Source: Arcticibacter tournemirensis (GTDB lineage Bacteria > Bacteroidota > Bacteroidia > Sphingobacteriales > Sphingobacteriaceae). From it: 64,000 bases of DNA. Made by a program: the position numbers and the translations under genes. How positions within the stretch are numbered: position 1 is the stretch's first letter; every line of letters starts with the position of its first letter. Positions 1 through 9,576 of the stretch are shown here, piece by piece. The stretch lies in assembly GCF_006716645.1 (NCBI RefSeq), contig NZ_VFPL01000001.1, forward strand, positions 2,604,001-2,668,000, read 5' to 3'. The notes under the pieces are model-generated. The model was not told where the DNA came from. It was given only the letters and a program-made list of their open reading frames with translations, and did no database searches.

Positions 1-1090
1 TGAACACTGTCCCTAAGCCAGGTTTGCTCTTTACGGAGATCTGGCCTCCGAGAGTTTCTACCTGCGTTTTAGTAAAGTGCAAACCGACGCCTCGTCCTTC
101 ACGGGTCAGGTCAAATCTTTTGTAAAGGCCAAATAATTTATTTCCAATAGCATCAAGGTCCATTCCCACACCATTATCCTTTACCGAAAGCACAAAGGCA
201 TCTTTTTCGCGCCTGGCTTTGAGGTTAATTAACGGCGATGTACCTGTTTTGTGGTATTTAATTGCATTGCTCAGGAGGTTGTATACGATGCTCTGAAAAT
301 AGGCTTTAAAGGTATAGATGTTCTCAGCATCGGGCGATATATGTTCCCTGATTATTGCCCCCGAACTACTAATTTGGGTCGAGAGAGTATTTTTAACCGA
401 CGAAATGATATCCGAGAGCGAAATTTCCTCCAGACTCTCGTTTATTGGAGTGCGCACAGCGAGAAGCGAAGTCAAATCCTTGATAATCATATCCATTGAT
501 TCGGCAGATTTATGAACCATGTCAATCAGTTCTGTATCAGCTGTATTTTCAGATCTAAGCAATCCTGTAAGGCCGAGAATGTTGGCAATAGGCACACGAA
601 GATTATGGGAGACAATATAGTTGAATTGCATGAGTGCGTTGTACTTTTGAGTTAGTTCGCTCAATAGTCTTTCGCGTTCTTTTTCAAGTCTTTTTCTTTC
701 TGTTATTAAGCTTCTTATCGACAGGTAATGAGTTATGTGCCCATCGTTGTTTAACATAGGAGAAATAGTTGTATCTACCCAATAGAAGCTTCCGTCTTTT
801 GCTTTGTTCCTAACTTCGCCATGCCACACATTTCCAGTCGAAATGGTTCGCCATAACGATGAAAAGAACGATTTAGGATGATAATTACTGTTGATAATGC
901 GATGATTATTACCAACAAGTTCATTCTCCTGATATTTTGAAATTTGGCAGAAAAGTTCGTTTACATAGGTGATAATGCCTCGTTTATCGGTAATAGATAC
1001 TATAGCTGCCGAATTAACAGCTTGCTGATATGCATTCAATGCATTTATAGCATGTAAACCGCTGTTTTTATTATCACTCTCAATCGTCAT
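1..1090 (-). CDS. PAS-domain sensor histidine kinase (C-terminus cut by window edge)
   Basis: The minus-strand frame is open from an ATG at 1090 to the window edge, giving about 363 residues. A PAS domain lies at about residues 20-135 (DKRGIITYVNELF, then DGSFYWVDTTISP), followed by a short coiled coil rich in E/R/K. The H-box is SHNLRVPIANILG with His near 162; the N-box is NLLSNAIKYH, followed by G1 DNGVGMD and G2 GRGVGLHFTK. The HNLR form of the H-box is common in Bacteroidota PAS kinases. No transmembrane segment is visible, so it is probably cytoplasmic. It would autophosphorylate on His and pass phosphate to a response regulator that is not in the window. Only the last few residues of the ATPase domain seem to be missing. 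The input signal is unknown. Confidence 0.88.
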   Translation of the reverse strand, partial: MTIESDNKNSGLHAINALNAYQQAVNSAAIVSITDKRGIITYVNELFCQISKYQENELVGNNHRIINSNYHPKSFFSSLWRTISTGNVWHGEVRNKAKDGSFYWVDTTISPMLNNDGHITHYLSIRSLITERKRLEKERERLLSELTQKYNALMQFNYIVSHNLRVPIANILGLTGLLRSENTADTELIDMVHKSAESMDMIIKDLTSLLAVRTPINESLEEISLSDIISSVKNTLSTQISSSGAIIREHISPDAENIYTFKAYFQSIVYNLLSNAIKYHKTGTSPLINLKARREKDAFVLSVKDNGVGMDLDAIGNKLFGLYKRFDLTREGRGVGLHFTKTQVETLGGQISVKSKPGLGTVF

Positions 1091-1213
1091 GTATGTTTTG
1101 GCTCTTTAATACAAAGGCGGTACCAAAAATGCGCGATTTTCTCTGTCTTCAGAAATATAACGGAGCTTTTACACTAAGCGTTTAGTATAAAGGAGTTATA
1201 TCGGATATAGTAT

Positions 1214-1248
1214 AAAAAAAGCAGAAACATTTTAATGTCCCTGCTTTT
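1214..1248 (-). terminator. Rho-independent terminator after the YceI gene
   Basis: On the minus strand the arms AAAGCAG and CTGCTTT pair, with further pairing inside, and a run of seven T follows. It sits about 75 nt downstream of the YceI stop. Confidence 0.7.
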
Positions 1249-1324
1249 AACCAAATTTTTATGGGGATTTATTTCTACAAAGCGAATCAGATACGAGATT
1301 TTGCTTAACAATTTATTCCCGAAT

Positions 1325-1852
1325 TCAGCCCTGTTTTACAAGCTGTATTTCGCACAGAATGCGGATATCGTCGCTCACAACCACTTGCCCTGCTTCGGTA
1401 ACGGCGTTCCACGTTAGGTTAAAGTCCTTACGACTGATTTTGCCTTTAACGGTGAAGCCAGCTTTCGTCTGTCCGTACGGGTCGACAACAATGCCGCCAA
1501 AGTCAACATCGAGAGTTAATGGCCTGGTAACACCACGGAGTGTAAGGTCGCCATGAAGCTTATAGTCGTCGCCATCCTGTTCGTATTTGTTCCCTGTGAA
1601 AGTTAACGTTCCGAACTGTTCGGCATCAAAGAAATCGGCCGATTTTAAATGCGTATCTCTCTGGTCGTTATTCGTGCTGATAGAATTGATATCAGCAGAA
1701 AACTCAATTTTCGAAACAGACGAAAAATCATCGCCTTCAGTTTCTGCTTCCACATCAAATTCTTTAAAATAACCGGTCACAGTAGTGATCATTAAATGTT
1801 TTACCTTGAACTGCACTTCGCTGTGCGTCGGGTCAATTTTCCATTTAGCCAT
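1325..1852 (-). CDS. YceI family lipocalin-like protein
   Basis: A 175-residue protein with the typical YceI start (KWKIDPTHSEVQFKVKHLM) and the family's later pattern of beta strands ending in LTLDVDFGGIVVDPYGQTK and KDFNLTWNAV. YceI proteins form a beta-barrel that binds polyisoprenoid or other amphiphilic ligands. Many are periplasmic, but this one has no signal peptide, so it should be cytoplasmic; cytosolic forms are common in Bacteroidota. A candidate -7 element TAATTTTG lies at 1919-1926 on the minus strand, without a clear -33 partner. The gene is monocistronic with its own terminator. The physiological ligand cannot be told from sequence. Confidence 0.9.
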   Translation of the reverse strand: MAKWKIDPTHSEVQFKVKHLMITTVTGYFKEFDVEAETEGDDFSSVSKIEFSADINSISTNNDQRDTHLKSADFFDAEQFGTLTFTGNKYEQDGDDYKLHGDLTLRGVTRPLTLDVDFGGIVVDPYGQTKAGFTVKGKISRKDFNLTWNAVTEAGQVVVSDDIRILCEIQLVKQG

Positions 1853-2121
1853 TTTTTTATTTTTTTAAGATTAACAAACAATTTTACATTCTGATTTAAA
1901 TAACTTTCGTTATGCAAGCAAAATTAGCCTGTTGATTTCATTTTACTCTTAATGCAGATTAAGAGAATTTGATCCTGATGAACTTTAGCAACAATTTTCG
2001 GATTATGATTAGAACGGATGGGAGTAAGCGGAGCCAAATTCATAAAAAGTGTTAAAATAAGACGTAAGGCTAATTACTTTACTATTTTTATCCTTCGTTC
2101 AACGTAAATATTCCCCCGGTA

Positions 2122-4755
2122 ATGGAAATCAAAATTAACCGTATCATCATCATAGTTGCTCTGCTAACCTTCCTTCAATTGTCTCTTCTTGCCCAGGGCA
2201 TCAAGGGCATCGTCAGAAGTAATGACGGCACTGCACTGCCGTTCGCTTCCGTTTTCATCAGTCCGCTTAAGACCGGAACGACCGCAAATTCAGAAGGGTA
2301 TTTTGAGTTGAAGCTTCCGGCCGGAATGTATACTATCAGGGTACAGAATATAGGATATAAAGCCGAGGAGGCCCAGGTAGAAGTGAAGGATGACTGGGTT
2401 ACGAAGGAATTTACCCTCAGCGCCCAGGGGTATATACTGGATGAAGTGCAGGTAGGGAAGGGGCGGAAAGAAGACTTTGCATATACAATCATCCGTAAGG
2501 CCATTGCCAAAAAGAAATTCCATCTGCTGCAATGTAATAGCTATGAAATGAAAGTTTATATCAAAGGAACAGGCGAGCTCACAAAGGCTCCGTTCTTTTT
2601 AAAGAATAAACTGAAGAAAGAGGGGGTAAACCTAAACGAGGCTTATACAACTGAATCTGTGAGCCGCATTAAGTTTACCCAACCTAACAAGATAGATGAA
2701 AAGGTTATTGCAATCAGAACAAAGGGCTCCGATAACAGCTCGGTATCGCCGGCGATGTTTATCAATCAAAGCTTCTACAGGGATAAAATTGCAGGCCTGA
2801 TATCTCCTTTATCGCGCTCGGCATTTACATGGTATAAATTTACTTACGAGGGGAGTTTTAGTGAAGGGAAGTATGAAATTAATAAGATAAGGGTAACGCC
2901 ACGGTCCAGGGGTGATAACGTTTTTGAAGGGACTATTTATATCATTGAAGATGAATGGGCCATTCACAGTCTCGATTTAAGAACCAGTATCATGGGATTT
3001 CCGGTTAGTCTCAGGCAAAACTACGTGGAGGTTGCTCCGAAGGTGTGGATGCCAGTGACGCACCGGTATCAGTTTTCGGGTAACGTCCTGGGATTTAAGG
3101 GCCATTATAATTATCTCGCCTCCTGCCGCGATTATAAGGTAGAGCTGAACAAAGATCTGCTGATTAAGGCCGAGATTGTGGATGAGAAGATCGATCCCGC
3201 TCCGGAGGAAATCACAGCGTTAAAGCAATCAAAGGGGGCTGCTCCGGTTAAGGTTATTCCTGAGAGCGGCAAACTGAGTCGTAAGCAGTTCAATAAAATG
3301 ATGGACGAATACGAAAAGAAAGCTTTGAAGGAACAGAAGCACCCTGAGGTTATAGCAGACAGGAACTTCGGTACTGACAGCAGCGCGACCAAACGCGATT
3401 CGTCTTTTTGGTCGGAGATACGGTCAATACCGCTGACGTCCAAGGAGCAGGAGGGGTACCGCAGAGATGATTCACTGGCAAAGATAGAATCAGCAAGACT
3501 AAGTGGAAAGGACAGTTTAAAGGTTATAAAGAAACGGCGTTTTAATCCTGGGGATATTATAACAGGTGGTGCTTATAATATTTCGGCAGGGACCAGCATA
3601 TCCATTAACCCAACCTTTACGCAGGTATATTATAACACTGTTGAAGGTTTTAATATCAATTTAAGCGGGCGGATCAGGCATCAGTACGATAGCCTGCGAC
3701 GTCAGATCGAGTTCTCTCCGGCAATAAGGTACGGATTTTCAAGCGGCGATATATATGCAAAAGCACGCCTTGCTAAAACTATCAGGAACGGCGACAAGCG
3801 TTTAAGTTTTTCACTTGAGGGAGGTAATTTCGTTGAGCAATTTAATCCTGAAGCCCCCATACATCCTATTATCAATACATTCAGTTCCCTGTTTTACCGC
3901 CGGAACTATATGAAGATTTATGAAAAAGCTTACGGAAAGGGTGCGTTGGAATACAGTCCATCGGCCTTTCTGAAGTTTAGCGGTGGTTTAGAATGGACAC
4001 GAAGGAGGGAGCTGTTCAATCAATCGGATTATAGTTTCTTTTATCAGGAATCGCGGGAATACTCTTCTAACCGGCCGGTGAACATAGAAATTGCAGATAC
4101 ACGTTTTCCAAACCACGAAGCATTCATTTTTGAGGCGGCTGTAAGCTATCGTCCGATAAAAAGCTACAGGATGTATAACGGCAGCAGGATTGCTCTTACA
4201 AACCGGTCTCCTGAATTTTTATTAAACTATACCAAGGGAATAAAAGGCCCGGGAGGCAGCGATGTTGATTTCGACAAAATAGAACTTGGGATGAACCATG
4301 GGTTGAGGATAGGTGCCGCCGGCAAGCTGGAGTTTGAGTTAAGCGGAGGAGGATTTCTAAACAGTAAGAGTACGTATTTTATGGATTATATACATTTTGA
4401 CGGTAATAGGACCATACTAAGTAGTTTAAGGCCAGCTGGTTCATTCAGGCTGCTCGACTATTATACGTACAGTACCGGTGAGAAGTATTTTTCGGCTCAC
4501 ACCCATTACCAGTTTCGCAAGCTGCTGCTTACGCGGATTCCGGAAGTAAGGTATACAGGTATAAAAGAAAATGTATTCTTTAATTATTTGAAAACAAGTA
4601 ACTCCCCTCATTACTACGAAGCGGGATATTCCCTCGATAATGTATTCAGGATCTTCAGGATTGAGGCAGCAGTTTCCTTTCTCGATCAGCGTTTCCATGA
4701 AACGGGGATCAGAGTTGGTATCGCTACTGTGTTTAGAATTTCAGGAGGCGACTAA
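2122..4755 (+). CDS. DUF5686 outer-membrane protein with carboxypeptidase-regulatory-like domain
   Basis: An 877-residue protein. A signal peptide covers residues 1-24 (hydrophobic, ending LLAQG). A CarboxypepD_reg-like beta-sandwich follows at about 26-110 (GIKGIVRSNDGTALPFASVF, NIGYKAEEAQVEV). The rest matches the DUF5686 family: a long mixed region, then alternating hydrophobic/aromatic strands to the C-terminus, which ends in a beta strand (VGIATVFRISGG) typical of an outer-membrane barrel. A basic, charged linker lies near residues 385-490. The family is widespread in Bacteroidota and its function is unknown. The N-terminal domain is shared with SusC/TonB-dependent receptors, but there is no TonB plug. 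It stands alone and is convergent with the next gene. Confidence 0.85.
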   Translation: MEIKINRIIIIVALLTFLQLSLLAQGIKGIVRSNDGTALPFASVFISPLKTGTTANSEGYFELKLPAGMYTIRVQNIGYKAEEAQVEVKDDWVTKEFTLSAQGYILDEVQVGKGRKEDFAYTIIRKAIAKKKFHLLQCNSYEMKVYIKGTGELTKAPFFLKNKLKKEGVNLNEAYTTESVSRIKFTQPNKIDEKVIAIRTKGSDNSSVSPAMFINQSFYRDKIAGLISPLSRSAFTWYKFTYEGSFSEGKYEINKIRVTPRSRGDNVFEGTIYIIEDEWAIHSLDLRTSIMGFPVSLRQNYVEVAPKVWMPVTHRYQFSGNVLGFKGHYNYLASCRDYKVELNKDLLIKAEIVDEKIDPAPEEITALKQSKGAAPVKVIPESGKLSRKQFNKMMDEYEKKALKEQKHPEVIADRNFGTDSSATKRDSSFWSEIRSIPLTSKEQEGYRRDDSLAKIESARLSGKDSLKVIKKRRFNPGDIITGGAYNISAGTSISINPTFTQVYYNTVEGFNINLSGRIRHQYDSLRRQIEFSPAIRYGFSSGDIYAKARLAKTIRNGDKRLSFSLEGGNFVEQFNPEAPIHPIINTFSSLFYRRNYMKIYEKAYGKGALEYSPSAFLKFSGGLEWTRRRELFNQSDYSFFYQESREYSSNRPVNIEIADTRFPNHEAFIFEAAVSYRPIKSYRMYNGSRIALTNRSPEFLLNYTKGIKGPGGSDVDFDKIELGMNHGLRIGAAGKLEFELSGGGFLNSKSTYFMDYIHFDGNRTILSSLRPAGSFRLLDYYTYSTGEKYFSAHTHYQFRKLLLTRIPEVRYTGIKENVFFNYLKTSNSPHYYEAGYSLDNVFRIFRIEAAVSFLDQRFHETGIRVGIATVFRISGGD

Positions 4756-4760
4756 TAAAG

Positions 4761-5048
4761 CTACTGCGGTGTGAGCGTCCATGCCTGAGCTCTTTCAGAG
4801 AAAAGTTTTCTGAGAGAAGGCCAGGTGGTTTTGAAATACTCCGACGATCTGTACGTTTCCAGATCTTCTTCAGAGCGCCAGTAACTTAACGTGAAATAGA
4901 GATCAGGGTTTTTGCTATCCCGCAGGAGGTCGAGTTTTACACAACCTTCAAATTGATGGATAATAACACGCTGGGTCTCGTAAAAGATGTGAAGAAACTC
5001 CTCACTTTTTTCGGGCTGAAAAGCCATTTTAACTACTCGTGTAATCAT
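4761..5048 (-). CDS. Antibiotic biosynthesis monooxygenase (ABM) domain protein
   Basis: A 95-residue protein with the ferredoxin-like ABM fold: an opening strand (MITRVVKMAF), the helix KSEEFLHIFYETQRVIIHQFEGC, then LYFTLSYWRSEEDLETYRSS and a terminal helix. Members act as small cofactor-free monooxygenases, quinol monooxygenases or heme-degrading enzymes. The heme-degrading subtype's key residues cannot be assigned here. Its start overlaps the stop of the upstream SAM hydrolase-like gene by 4 nt, so the two are translationally coupled. The substrate is unknown, and the family name does not imply antibiotic production. Confidence 0.82.
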   Translation of the reverse strand: MITRVVKMAFQPEKSEEFLHIFYETQRVIIHQFEGCVKLDLLRDSKNPDLYFTLSYWRSEEDLETYRSSEYFKTTWPSLRKLFSERAQAWTLTPQ

Positions 5049-5824
5049 GAATGAAATTCTACTCTAACGATGTCTCCTAGGTGCAAGCCCAGTAAGCCGC
5101 TTGCATTCCCTTTATTAATAGCTATTTCCAGATAATTACTAATACCGAACAGACAGAGTTTTTCGCCTTCCGGTACTTCATTGTAGTGCCAGCTTAGGTG
5201 CGACAAGGTCTCATTCCTCTTGAAATTAAGAGTAAATGGCCGGTTTCTCTGGACCTGACTGAACAAGTCTTTCGAAATGTTGGTAATTACATTCTGAAAA
5301 GAATCAATGTATATAACGCTTCCCTTGATAATATCTTTTTCAATAACAGGCTGCAGGTTAACTTTTTCTTCCAGCTCCGCAATCGGAATTCCTATTTCTC
5401 TGGTACTTCCGCCGGCAGCCAGGTGACACGATGCCTTTGTAAAGATATCCGTTAATGGGAAATGAAGAAATTTAAGGTCCTGCATAATATTCAGTTCCAC
5501 AATTTCGCTCGGCCTTTCTTCAAACATCAGTGAGAAAATACCATTGTCTGAGCCAACAAAGTAATGGCCCCTGTATTTTACTGCGAGGTATCTGGTATTC
5601 TCATTATAAACCGAATTTACACCAATGAGGTGAACTGTTCCTTTAGGGAAATAATGAAAAGCATTTTTTAAAACGAAAGCAGCCTGGGGGATGTTAAATG
5701 CAGAAATATTATGAGTAATATCAACGATATTCACCTCCGGCATGATGGTCAGAATGCTTCCTTTAAGAGCAGCCTGGTAAAAATCTTTGTAACCGAGATC
5801 GGTCGTTAAAGTAATTACAGCCAT
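5045..5824 (-). CDS. SAM hydroxide adenosyltransferase (DUF62 family)
   Basis: A 259-residue protein starting MAVITLTTDLGYKDFYQAA, the conserved N-terminus of the SAM hydrolase / fluorinase-like superfamily, with further family blocks VDITHNISAFNIPQAAFVL and FVGSDNGIFSL. Characterised housekeeping members convert S-adenosylmethionine and water to adenosine and methionine; halogenases are a small specialised branch. Nothing nearby suggests a halogenase role, so hydrolase is the default call. It is the first gene of a two-gene unit with the ABM protein. Confidence 0.9.
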   Translation of the reverse strand: MAVITLTTDLGYKDFYQAALKGSILTIMPEVNIVDITHNISAFNIPQAAFVLKNAFHYFPKGTVHLIGVNSVYNENTRYLAVKYRGHYFVGSDNGIFSLMFEERPSEIVELNIMQDLKFLHFPLTDIFTKASCHLAAGGSTREIGIPIAELEEKVNLQPVIEKDIIKGSVIYIDSFQNVITNISKDLFSQVQRNRPFTLNFKRNETLSHLSWHYNEVPEGEKLCLFGISNYLEIAINKGNASGLLGLHLGDIVRVEFHS

Positions 5825-5924
5825 TAAAATGTGAATATTTATTGTTAAACTTGTGATACGATTGTAACCTGCAAATATTGAATTTTAATTGCAAATAAAT
5901 CAGGAAACTTAAAAAAAGGATAAC

Positions 5925-6899
5925 TTGAACGAATTAAAGATTGATCTTGAGAGCATTAACCCAGTAGTACTTTGGGGACCCAACAACGAATACTTCGAAC
6001 TTATCAAAAGACAATTCCCTAAAATTAAAATAGTTGCGCGCGGAACAGAGGTGAAGGTGCTCGGTGATGAAACAGAACTTGGCTTGTTTAAGCAGCGCTT
6101 TGATAAAATCATCGACCATATTGAAAAGTTTCACAGCTTCAGCAGCAATGAGCTGGAGTCCTTACTCGGCGCCAGGATCACAGCCCCGGCAGACAGAACC
6201 GAAGAGACACCCGACAAACCAACTCCGGCTGGGGGCGAGCCGATCGTATTCGGCCCTAACGGGATTGTGGTAAAAGCACGTACGCCAAATCAGCGGCGTA
6301 TGGTTGACAGCATTAACCGAAGTGACATCTTGTTTGCGATCGGCCCTGCCGGTACAGGTAAAACCTATACGGCTGTAGCGTTAGCTGTACGGGCGCTCAA
6401 GAATAAGGAAATTAAGCGCATCATTTTAACACGTCCGGCAGTAGAGGCGGGAGAGAACCTGGGATTCCTTCCGGGAGATATGAAAGAGAAGATTGATCCG
6501 TACCTGCGGCCATTATACGATGCCCTGGATGATATGATCCCGCCCGAAAAATTAAAAGTATACCTCGAAAACCGGACAATAGAAATCGCGCCCCTGGCTT
6601 TCATGCGTGGCAGGACCCTGGATAACTGTTTTGTTATCCTGGATGAGGCTCAGAACTCTACCGACATGCAGCTGAAGATGTTTCTGACCAGAATGGGCCC
6701 ATCAGCAAAATTTATTGTCACCGGCGACGTCACACAGGTTGATCTACCCAAGAAACAACAGTCCGGCTTATATACCGCTTTAAGGATATTGGCCGATATA
6801 AAGGGGATCGATATAATCTACCTGAGTGGTGAAGATGTGGTAAGACATAAACTTGTTAAGCGTATACTGGAAGCGTACGGCGATATCCAGGCGAGCTGA
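5925..6899 (+). CDS. phoH: PhoH family ATPase
   Basis: A 324-residue protein. The start is TTG at 5925, preceded by AAAGGATAAC; no in-frame ATG fits the conserved N-terminus (NELKIDLESINPVVLWGPNN). An N-terminal KH-like/PhoH-N region covers about 1-100. The ATPase domain has Walker A GPAGTGKT at about 140-147 and Walker B FVILDEAQN at about 236-244. PhoH proteins are cytoplasmic P-loop NTPases linked to RNA metabolism, often together with YbeY; the original phosphate-starvation label is not diagnostic. It is followed by a long repeat-rich intergenic region rather than by ybeY. Confidence 0.93.
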   Translation: MNELKIDLESINPVVLWGPNNEYFELIKRQFPKIKIVARGTEVKVLGDETELGLFKQRFDKIIDHIEKFHSFSSNELESLLGARITAPADRTEETPDKPTPAGGEPIVFGPNGIVVKARTPNQRRMVDSINRSDILFAIGPAGTGKTYTAVALAVRALKNKEIKRIILTRPAVEAGENLGFLPGDMKEKIDPYLRPLYDALDDMIPPEKLKVYLENRTIEIAPLAFMRGRTLDNCFVILDEAQNSTDMQLKMFLTRMGPSAKFIVTGDVTQVDLPKKQQSGLYTALRILADIKGIDIIYLSGEDVVRHKLVKRILEAYGDIQAS

Positions 6900-6905
6900 G
6901 CAACT

Positions 6906-7232
6906 AGTATCAAGTATTTAGTATCAAGTATTTAGTATCAAGTATCAGGATTCAAGTATCAGGATGCAAGTATTATTAACAGGTGCGAAGTATCAAATCA
7001 TCAATGGCTGTCAGTTGATTTGTTTTACTTACCAGGTCATTAAAGTATTTTGAATTCAATATCTTGATTCCTGAGTCTTAACACCTGTATCCTGATACTT
7101 GATACTTGAATCCTGATACTAGAGTATTGACACCTGTATCCTGATACTAGAGTATTGACACCTGTATCCTGATACTTGATACTTGAATCCTGATACTAGA
7201 GTCTTGATACCCGATACTTGTATCTTGATACT
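6906..7232 (+). repeat. Intergenic direct/inverted repeat array based on a GATACTTGA-like unit
   Basis: The phoH-purC gap is filled with variants of AGTATCAAGTAT (left part, 6906-6974) and of its complement ATACTTGATACT (right part, 7061-7232). A 45-nt block is present twice exactly, at 7081-7125 and 7158-7202, with a shortened copy between them (7130-7153). The left part 6941-6960 is an exact 20-nt inverted match to 7101-7120 and 7178-7197, so the RNA or a single DNA strand could fold into one of two long hairpins. The last unit supplies the TTG of the purC promoter. There are no regular spacers, so it is not a CRISPR array. Confidence 0.9.
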
Positions 7233-7248
7233 TTTATTGATAATTTTG
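7218..7248 (+). promoter_or_regulatory. Candidate purC promoter
   Basis: TTG at 7218-7220, a 20-nt spacer, then TAATTTTG at 7241-7248, fitting the Bacteroidota housekeeping promoter. Transcription would start near 7255, about 20 nt before the purC ATG. The -33 element lies in the last unit of the repeat array. Confidence 0.65.
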
Positions 7249-7276
7249 GTCCTTTAATCAATCATTTATTTCAGGC

Positions 7277-8224
7277 ATGAACGCACTTAAGGAAACACAT
7301 TTTAAATTTCCGGGACAGACTAGTTTTTATAAAGGTAAAGTCCGCGATGTATATACCATTGCAGACGAGTATCTTGTAATGGTAGTAAGCGACAGGATAT
7401 CGGCATTTGATGTGGTTTTGCCTGAGGCGATTCCATATAAAGGACAAGTACTTAATCAGATAGCTGCAAAATTTCTGCATGCCACAGAGGACATCGTTCC
7501 CAACTGGGTAATCGATGTGCCGGATCCAAGTGTTACCATCGGAAAGATCTGTGAACCGTTTAAAGTCGAAATGGTGATCAGAGGCTATCTTGCCGGTCAC
7601 GCCTGGAGGGAGTACAGCGCAGGTCGACGAGAGCTATGCGGTGTATCAATGCCCGAAGGATTAAAAGAAAACGACAAGCTTCCCGAGCCGATCATTACTC
7701 CGACCACTAAAGCAGCAGTTGGCCATGACGAAGATATTTCGAGAGAAGGAATTCTTTCCAGGAACATCGTGTCTGAAGAGGATTATATCAAATTAGAAGA
7801 GTATACCCGGCAGTTGTACTTAAGAGGTACGGAGATAGCTGCAGAAAGGGGACTTATTTTGGTAGATACCAAATACGAGTTCGGTAAATCAGACGGAAAG
7901 ATCTACCTGATAGATGAAATACACACGCCCGACTCATCACGTTATTTTTATCTCGACAGCTACGAAGATCTGCAGCAAAAAGGAGAACCACAACGTCAGT
8001 TATCCAAAGAATTCGTAAGGAGATGGCTTATAGAGAACGGTTTCCAGGGAAAAGACGGGCAGCAGGTGCCGGTTATGTCGCCGGAGCTGATACAGTCTAT
8101 TTCCGACCGTTATATCGAACTATACGAACATATCACCGGGGAGCCTTTCAGAAAAACAGAATTAGACGACGTTCAGGCAAGAGTAGAAAATAATATTCTC
8201 AAAAGCATTAGTCGTTTAAGTTGA
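7277..8224 (+). CDS. purC: Phosphoribosylaminoimidazole-succinocarboxamide synthase
   Basis: A 315-residue SAICAR synthetase. Family blocks are [14 protein letters not shown] near the N-terminus, [19 protein letters not shown], then [13 protein letters not shown]-like (here [14 protein letters not shown]) and [12 protein letters not shown] with [13 protein letters not shown]. It ligates aspartate to CAIR with ATP in purine biosynthesis, in the cytoplasm. Length matches the long bacterial/eukaryote-like form. No other pur gene is nearby. The STAS gene follows 46 nt downstream and may be read from the same transcript. Confidence 0.96.
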   Translation: MNALKETHFKFPGQTSFYKGKVRDVYTIADEYLVMVVSDRISAFDVVLPEAIPYKGQVLNQIAAKFLHATEDIVPNWVIDVPDPSVTIGKICEPFKVEMVIRGYLAGHAWREYSAGRRELCGVSMPEGLKENDKLPEPIITPTTKAAVGHDEDISREGILSRNIVSEEDYIKLEEYTRQLYLRGTEIAAERGLILVDTKYEFGKSDGKIYLIDEIHTPDSSRYFYLDSYEDLQQKGEPQRQLSKEFVRRWLIENGFQGKDGQQVPVMSPELIQSISDRYIELYEHITGEPFRKTELDDVQARVENNILKSISRLS

Positions 8225-8270
8225 AAATATTTTTTATTATTGTAATGCTGAATACCCGAAATCATACGAT

Positions 8271-8648
8271 ATGAAATTTGCTATTGATAAACACGAAAAA
8301 TATGTGCTGTTCAAATTGAACGAAACGAAGCTTAACAGCCTTGTCTCTCCTCAATTGAAATCTGAATTGATATTAATTAACACCGAAGGAAAGCGTAATG
8401 TTATTCTCGACCTCTCGTCGGTAAAATATTCTGATTCGTCAGGTTTGAGCAGTTTGCTTGTGGGACATCGTTTATGCAAAAATTCAGAAGGGTGTTTCGT
8501 ATTAACCGGAATCAGCGAAAATCTAGAAAGATTAATAACCATATCTCAGCTCGAAAGCGTTCTGAATATAACTCCAACAGTAGAAGAGGCCATTGATTTT
8601 ATATTTATGGAAGAAGTAGAACGGGATTTAAAAAAAGAGGCAGAATAA
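8271..8648 (+). CDS. STAS domain protein (anti-sigma factor antagonist type)
   Basis: A 125-residue single STAS domain. The segment NVILDLSSVKYSDSSGLSSL carries the usual phosphorylatable serine near residue 57 (SDSSGLS). Such proteins bind a kinase/anti-sigma partner when unphosphorylated. No RsbW-like kinase or PP2C phosphatase is in the window, so the partner is unknown. The C-terminus is acidic and charged (FMEEVERDLKKEAE). RNase Z starts 16 nt downstream, so the two are probably co-transcribed. Confidence 0.87.
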   Translation: MKFAIDKHEKYVLFKLNETKLNSLVSPQLKSELILINTEGKRNVILDLSSVKYSDSSGLSSLLVGHRLCKNSEGCFVLTGISENLERLITISQLESVLNITPTVEEAIDFIFMEEVERDLKKEAE

Positions 8649-8664
8649 TTGCTGTACACGATGC

Positions 8665-9576
8665 ATGAGGTTTGATGTTACTATTCTTGGAAGCAGTTCT
8701 GCGACACCCATTTTTAACCGAAATCCAACTGCACAGATTCTCAATATAAACGAAAGACTTTTCCTTATAGACTGTGGCGAAGGTACCCAGCAGCAGTTGT
8801 TGCGTTATGGAATTAAATCACAGCGAATAAACCAGATATTCATTAGCCACTTACATGGCGACCATTACCTGGGCCTGGTAGGTTTACTCTCCTCATTGCA
8901 TCTGAACGGACGAGTCAAGCCAATGAGCATTTTCGGTCCTCCAGAGCTCAAAGAGATCCTTGATATTCAATTCAAATATTCGCAAACCGAGTTGCGGTAT
9001 CCCATCAACTTCCAGGCTACACACACCGAGAGCTCTGAACTGATCTTCGAGAACAACGACGTGATGGTAGAGACCATAATTCTCGAGCACCGGATACCCT
9101 GCACCGGATTCAAATTTACACAGAAGAAGAGGCTGCGGAAGATCATCCGCGAGAAAGTAGAAGCCCTTAATATTCCCCTCGACATGATTCCGCTGATAAA
9201 GCGAGGAATGGACTACACAGATAGTAAAGGGTTGGTGTATTTGTCAGCCGATCTCACTACTGATCCCGACGAACCAAAAACATACGCTTACTGTTCTGAT
9301 ACCATCTGTAACTGGAAATACCTCGATCAGATAAAAGGAGCGGATACGTTATATCATGAGTCGACCTTTATGCATGATATGCTGCAAAGGGCAGAAGACA
9401 CCTTTCATACCACCTCGCTGCAGGCCGCTGAAGTGGCATTGCGGGCAGAGGCAAAGCAACTGCTTTTAGGCCATTTTTCTGCACGGTACCGTGAGCTGGA
9501 GCCCATGCTTCTGGAAGCGAGAAGCCTCTTCCCAAATTCAAAGCTGGCCATTGAAGGCCATACCTTTGAGATTTAA
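8665..9576 (+). CDS. rnz: Ribonuclease Z
   Basis: A 303-residue short-form tRNase Z. The metallo-beta-lactamase motif HLHGDH is at 62-67, with later ligands in LEHRIPCTGFKF, SDT and LLGHFSARY. The N-terminal GSSSATPIFNRNPTAQIL block is typical. It cleaves the 3' trailer of tRNA precursors. The 3' end overlaps the convergent MCE gene by 4 nt. Confidence 0.95.
   Translation: MRFDVTILGSSSATPIFNRNPTAQILNINERLFLIDCGEGTQQQLLRYGIKSQRINQIFISHLHGDHYLGLVGLLSSLHLNGRVKPMSIFGPPELKEILDIQFKYSQTELRYPINFQATHTESSELIFENNDVMVETIILEHRIPCTGFKFTQKKRLRKIIREKVEALNIPLDMIPLIKRGMDYTDSKGLVYLSADLTTDPDEPKTYAYCSDTICNWKYLDQIKGADTLYHESTFMHDMLQRAEDTFHTTSLQAAEVALRAEAKQLLLGHFSARYRELEPMLLEARSLFPNSKLAIEGHTFEI

Noticed and set aside
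4761-5048. Antibiotic biosynthesis locus suggested by the ABM domain
   Set aside because: The domain is a general small monooxygenase fold; neighbours are housekeeping genes.
5045-5824. Halogenase/fluorinase suggested by the SAM-dependent family
   Set aside because: The sequence looks like the common SAM hydrolase branch and there are no biosynthetic neighbours.
6906-7232. Possible CRISPR array in the phoH-purC gap
   Set aside because: Units vary in length, abut directly, occur in both orientations and have no unique spacers; no cas gene is present.
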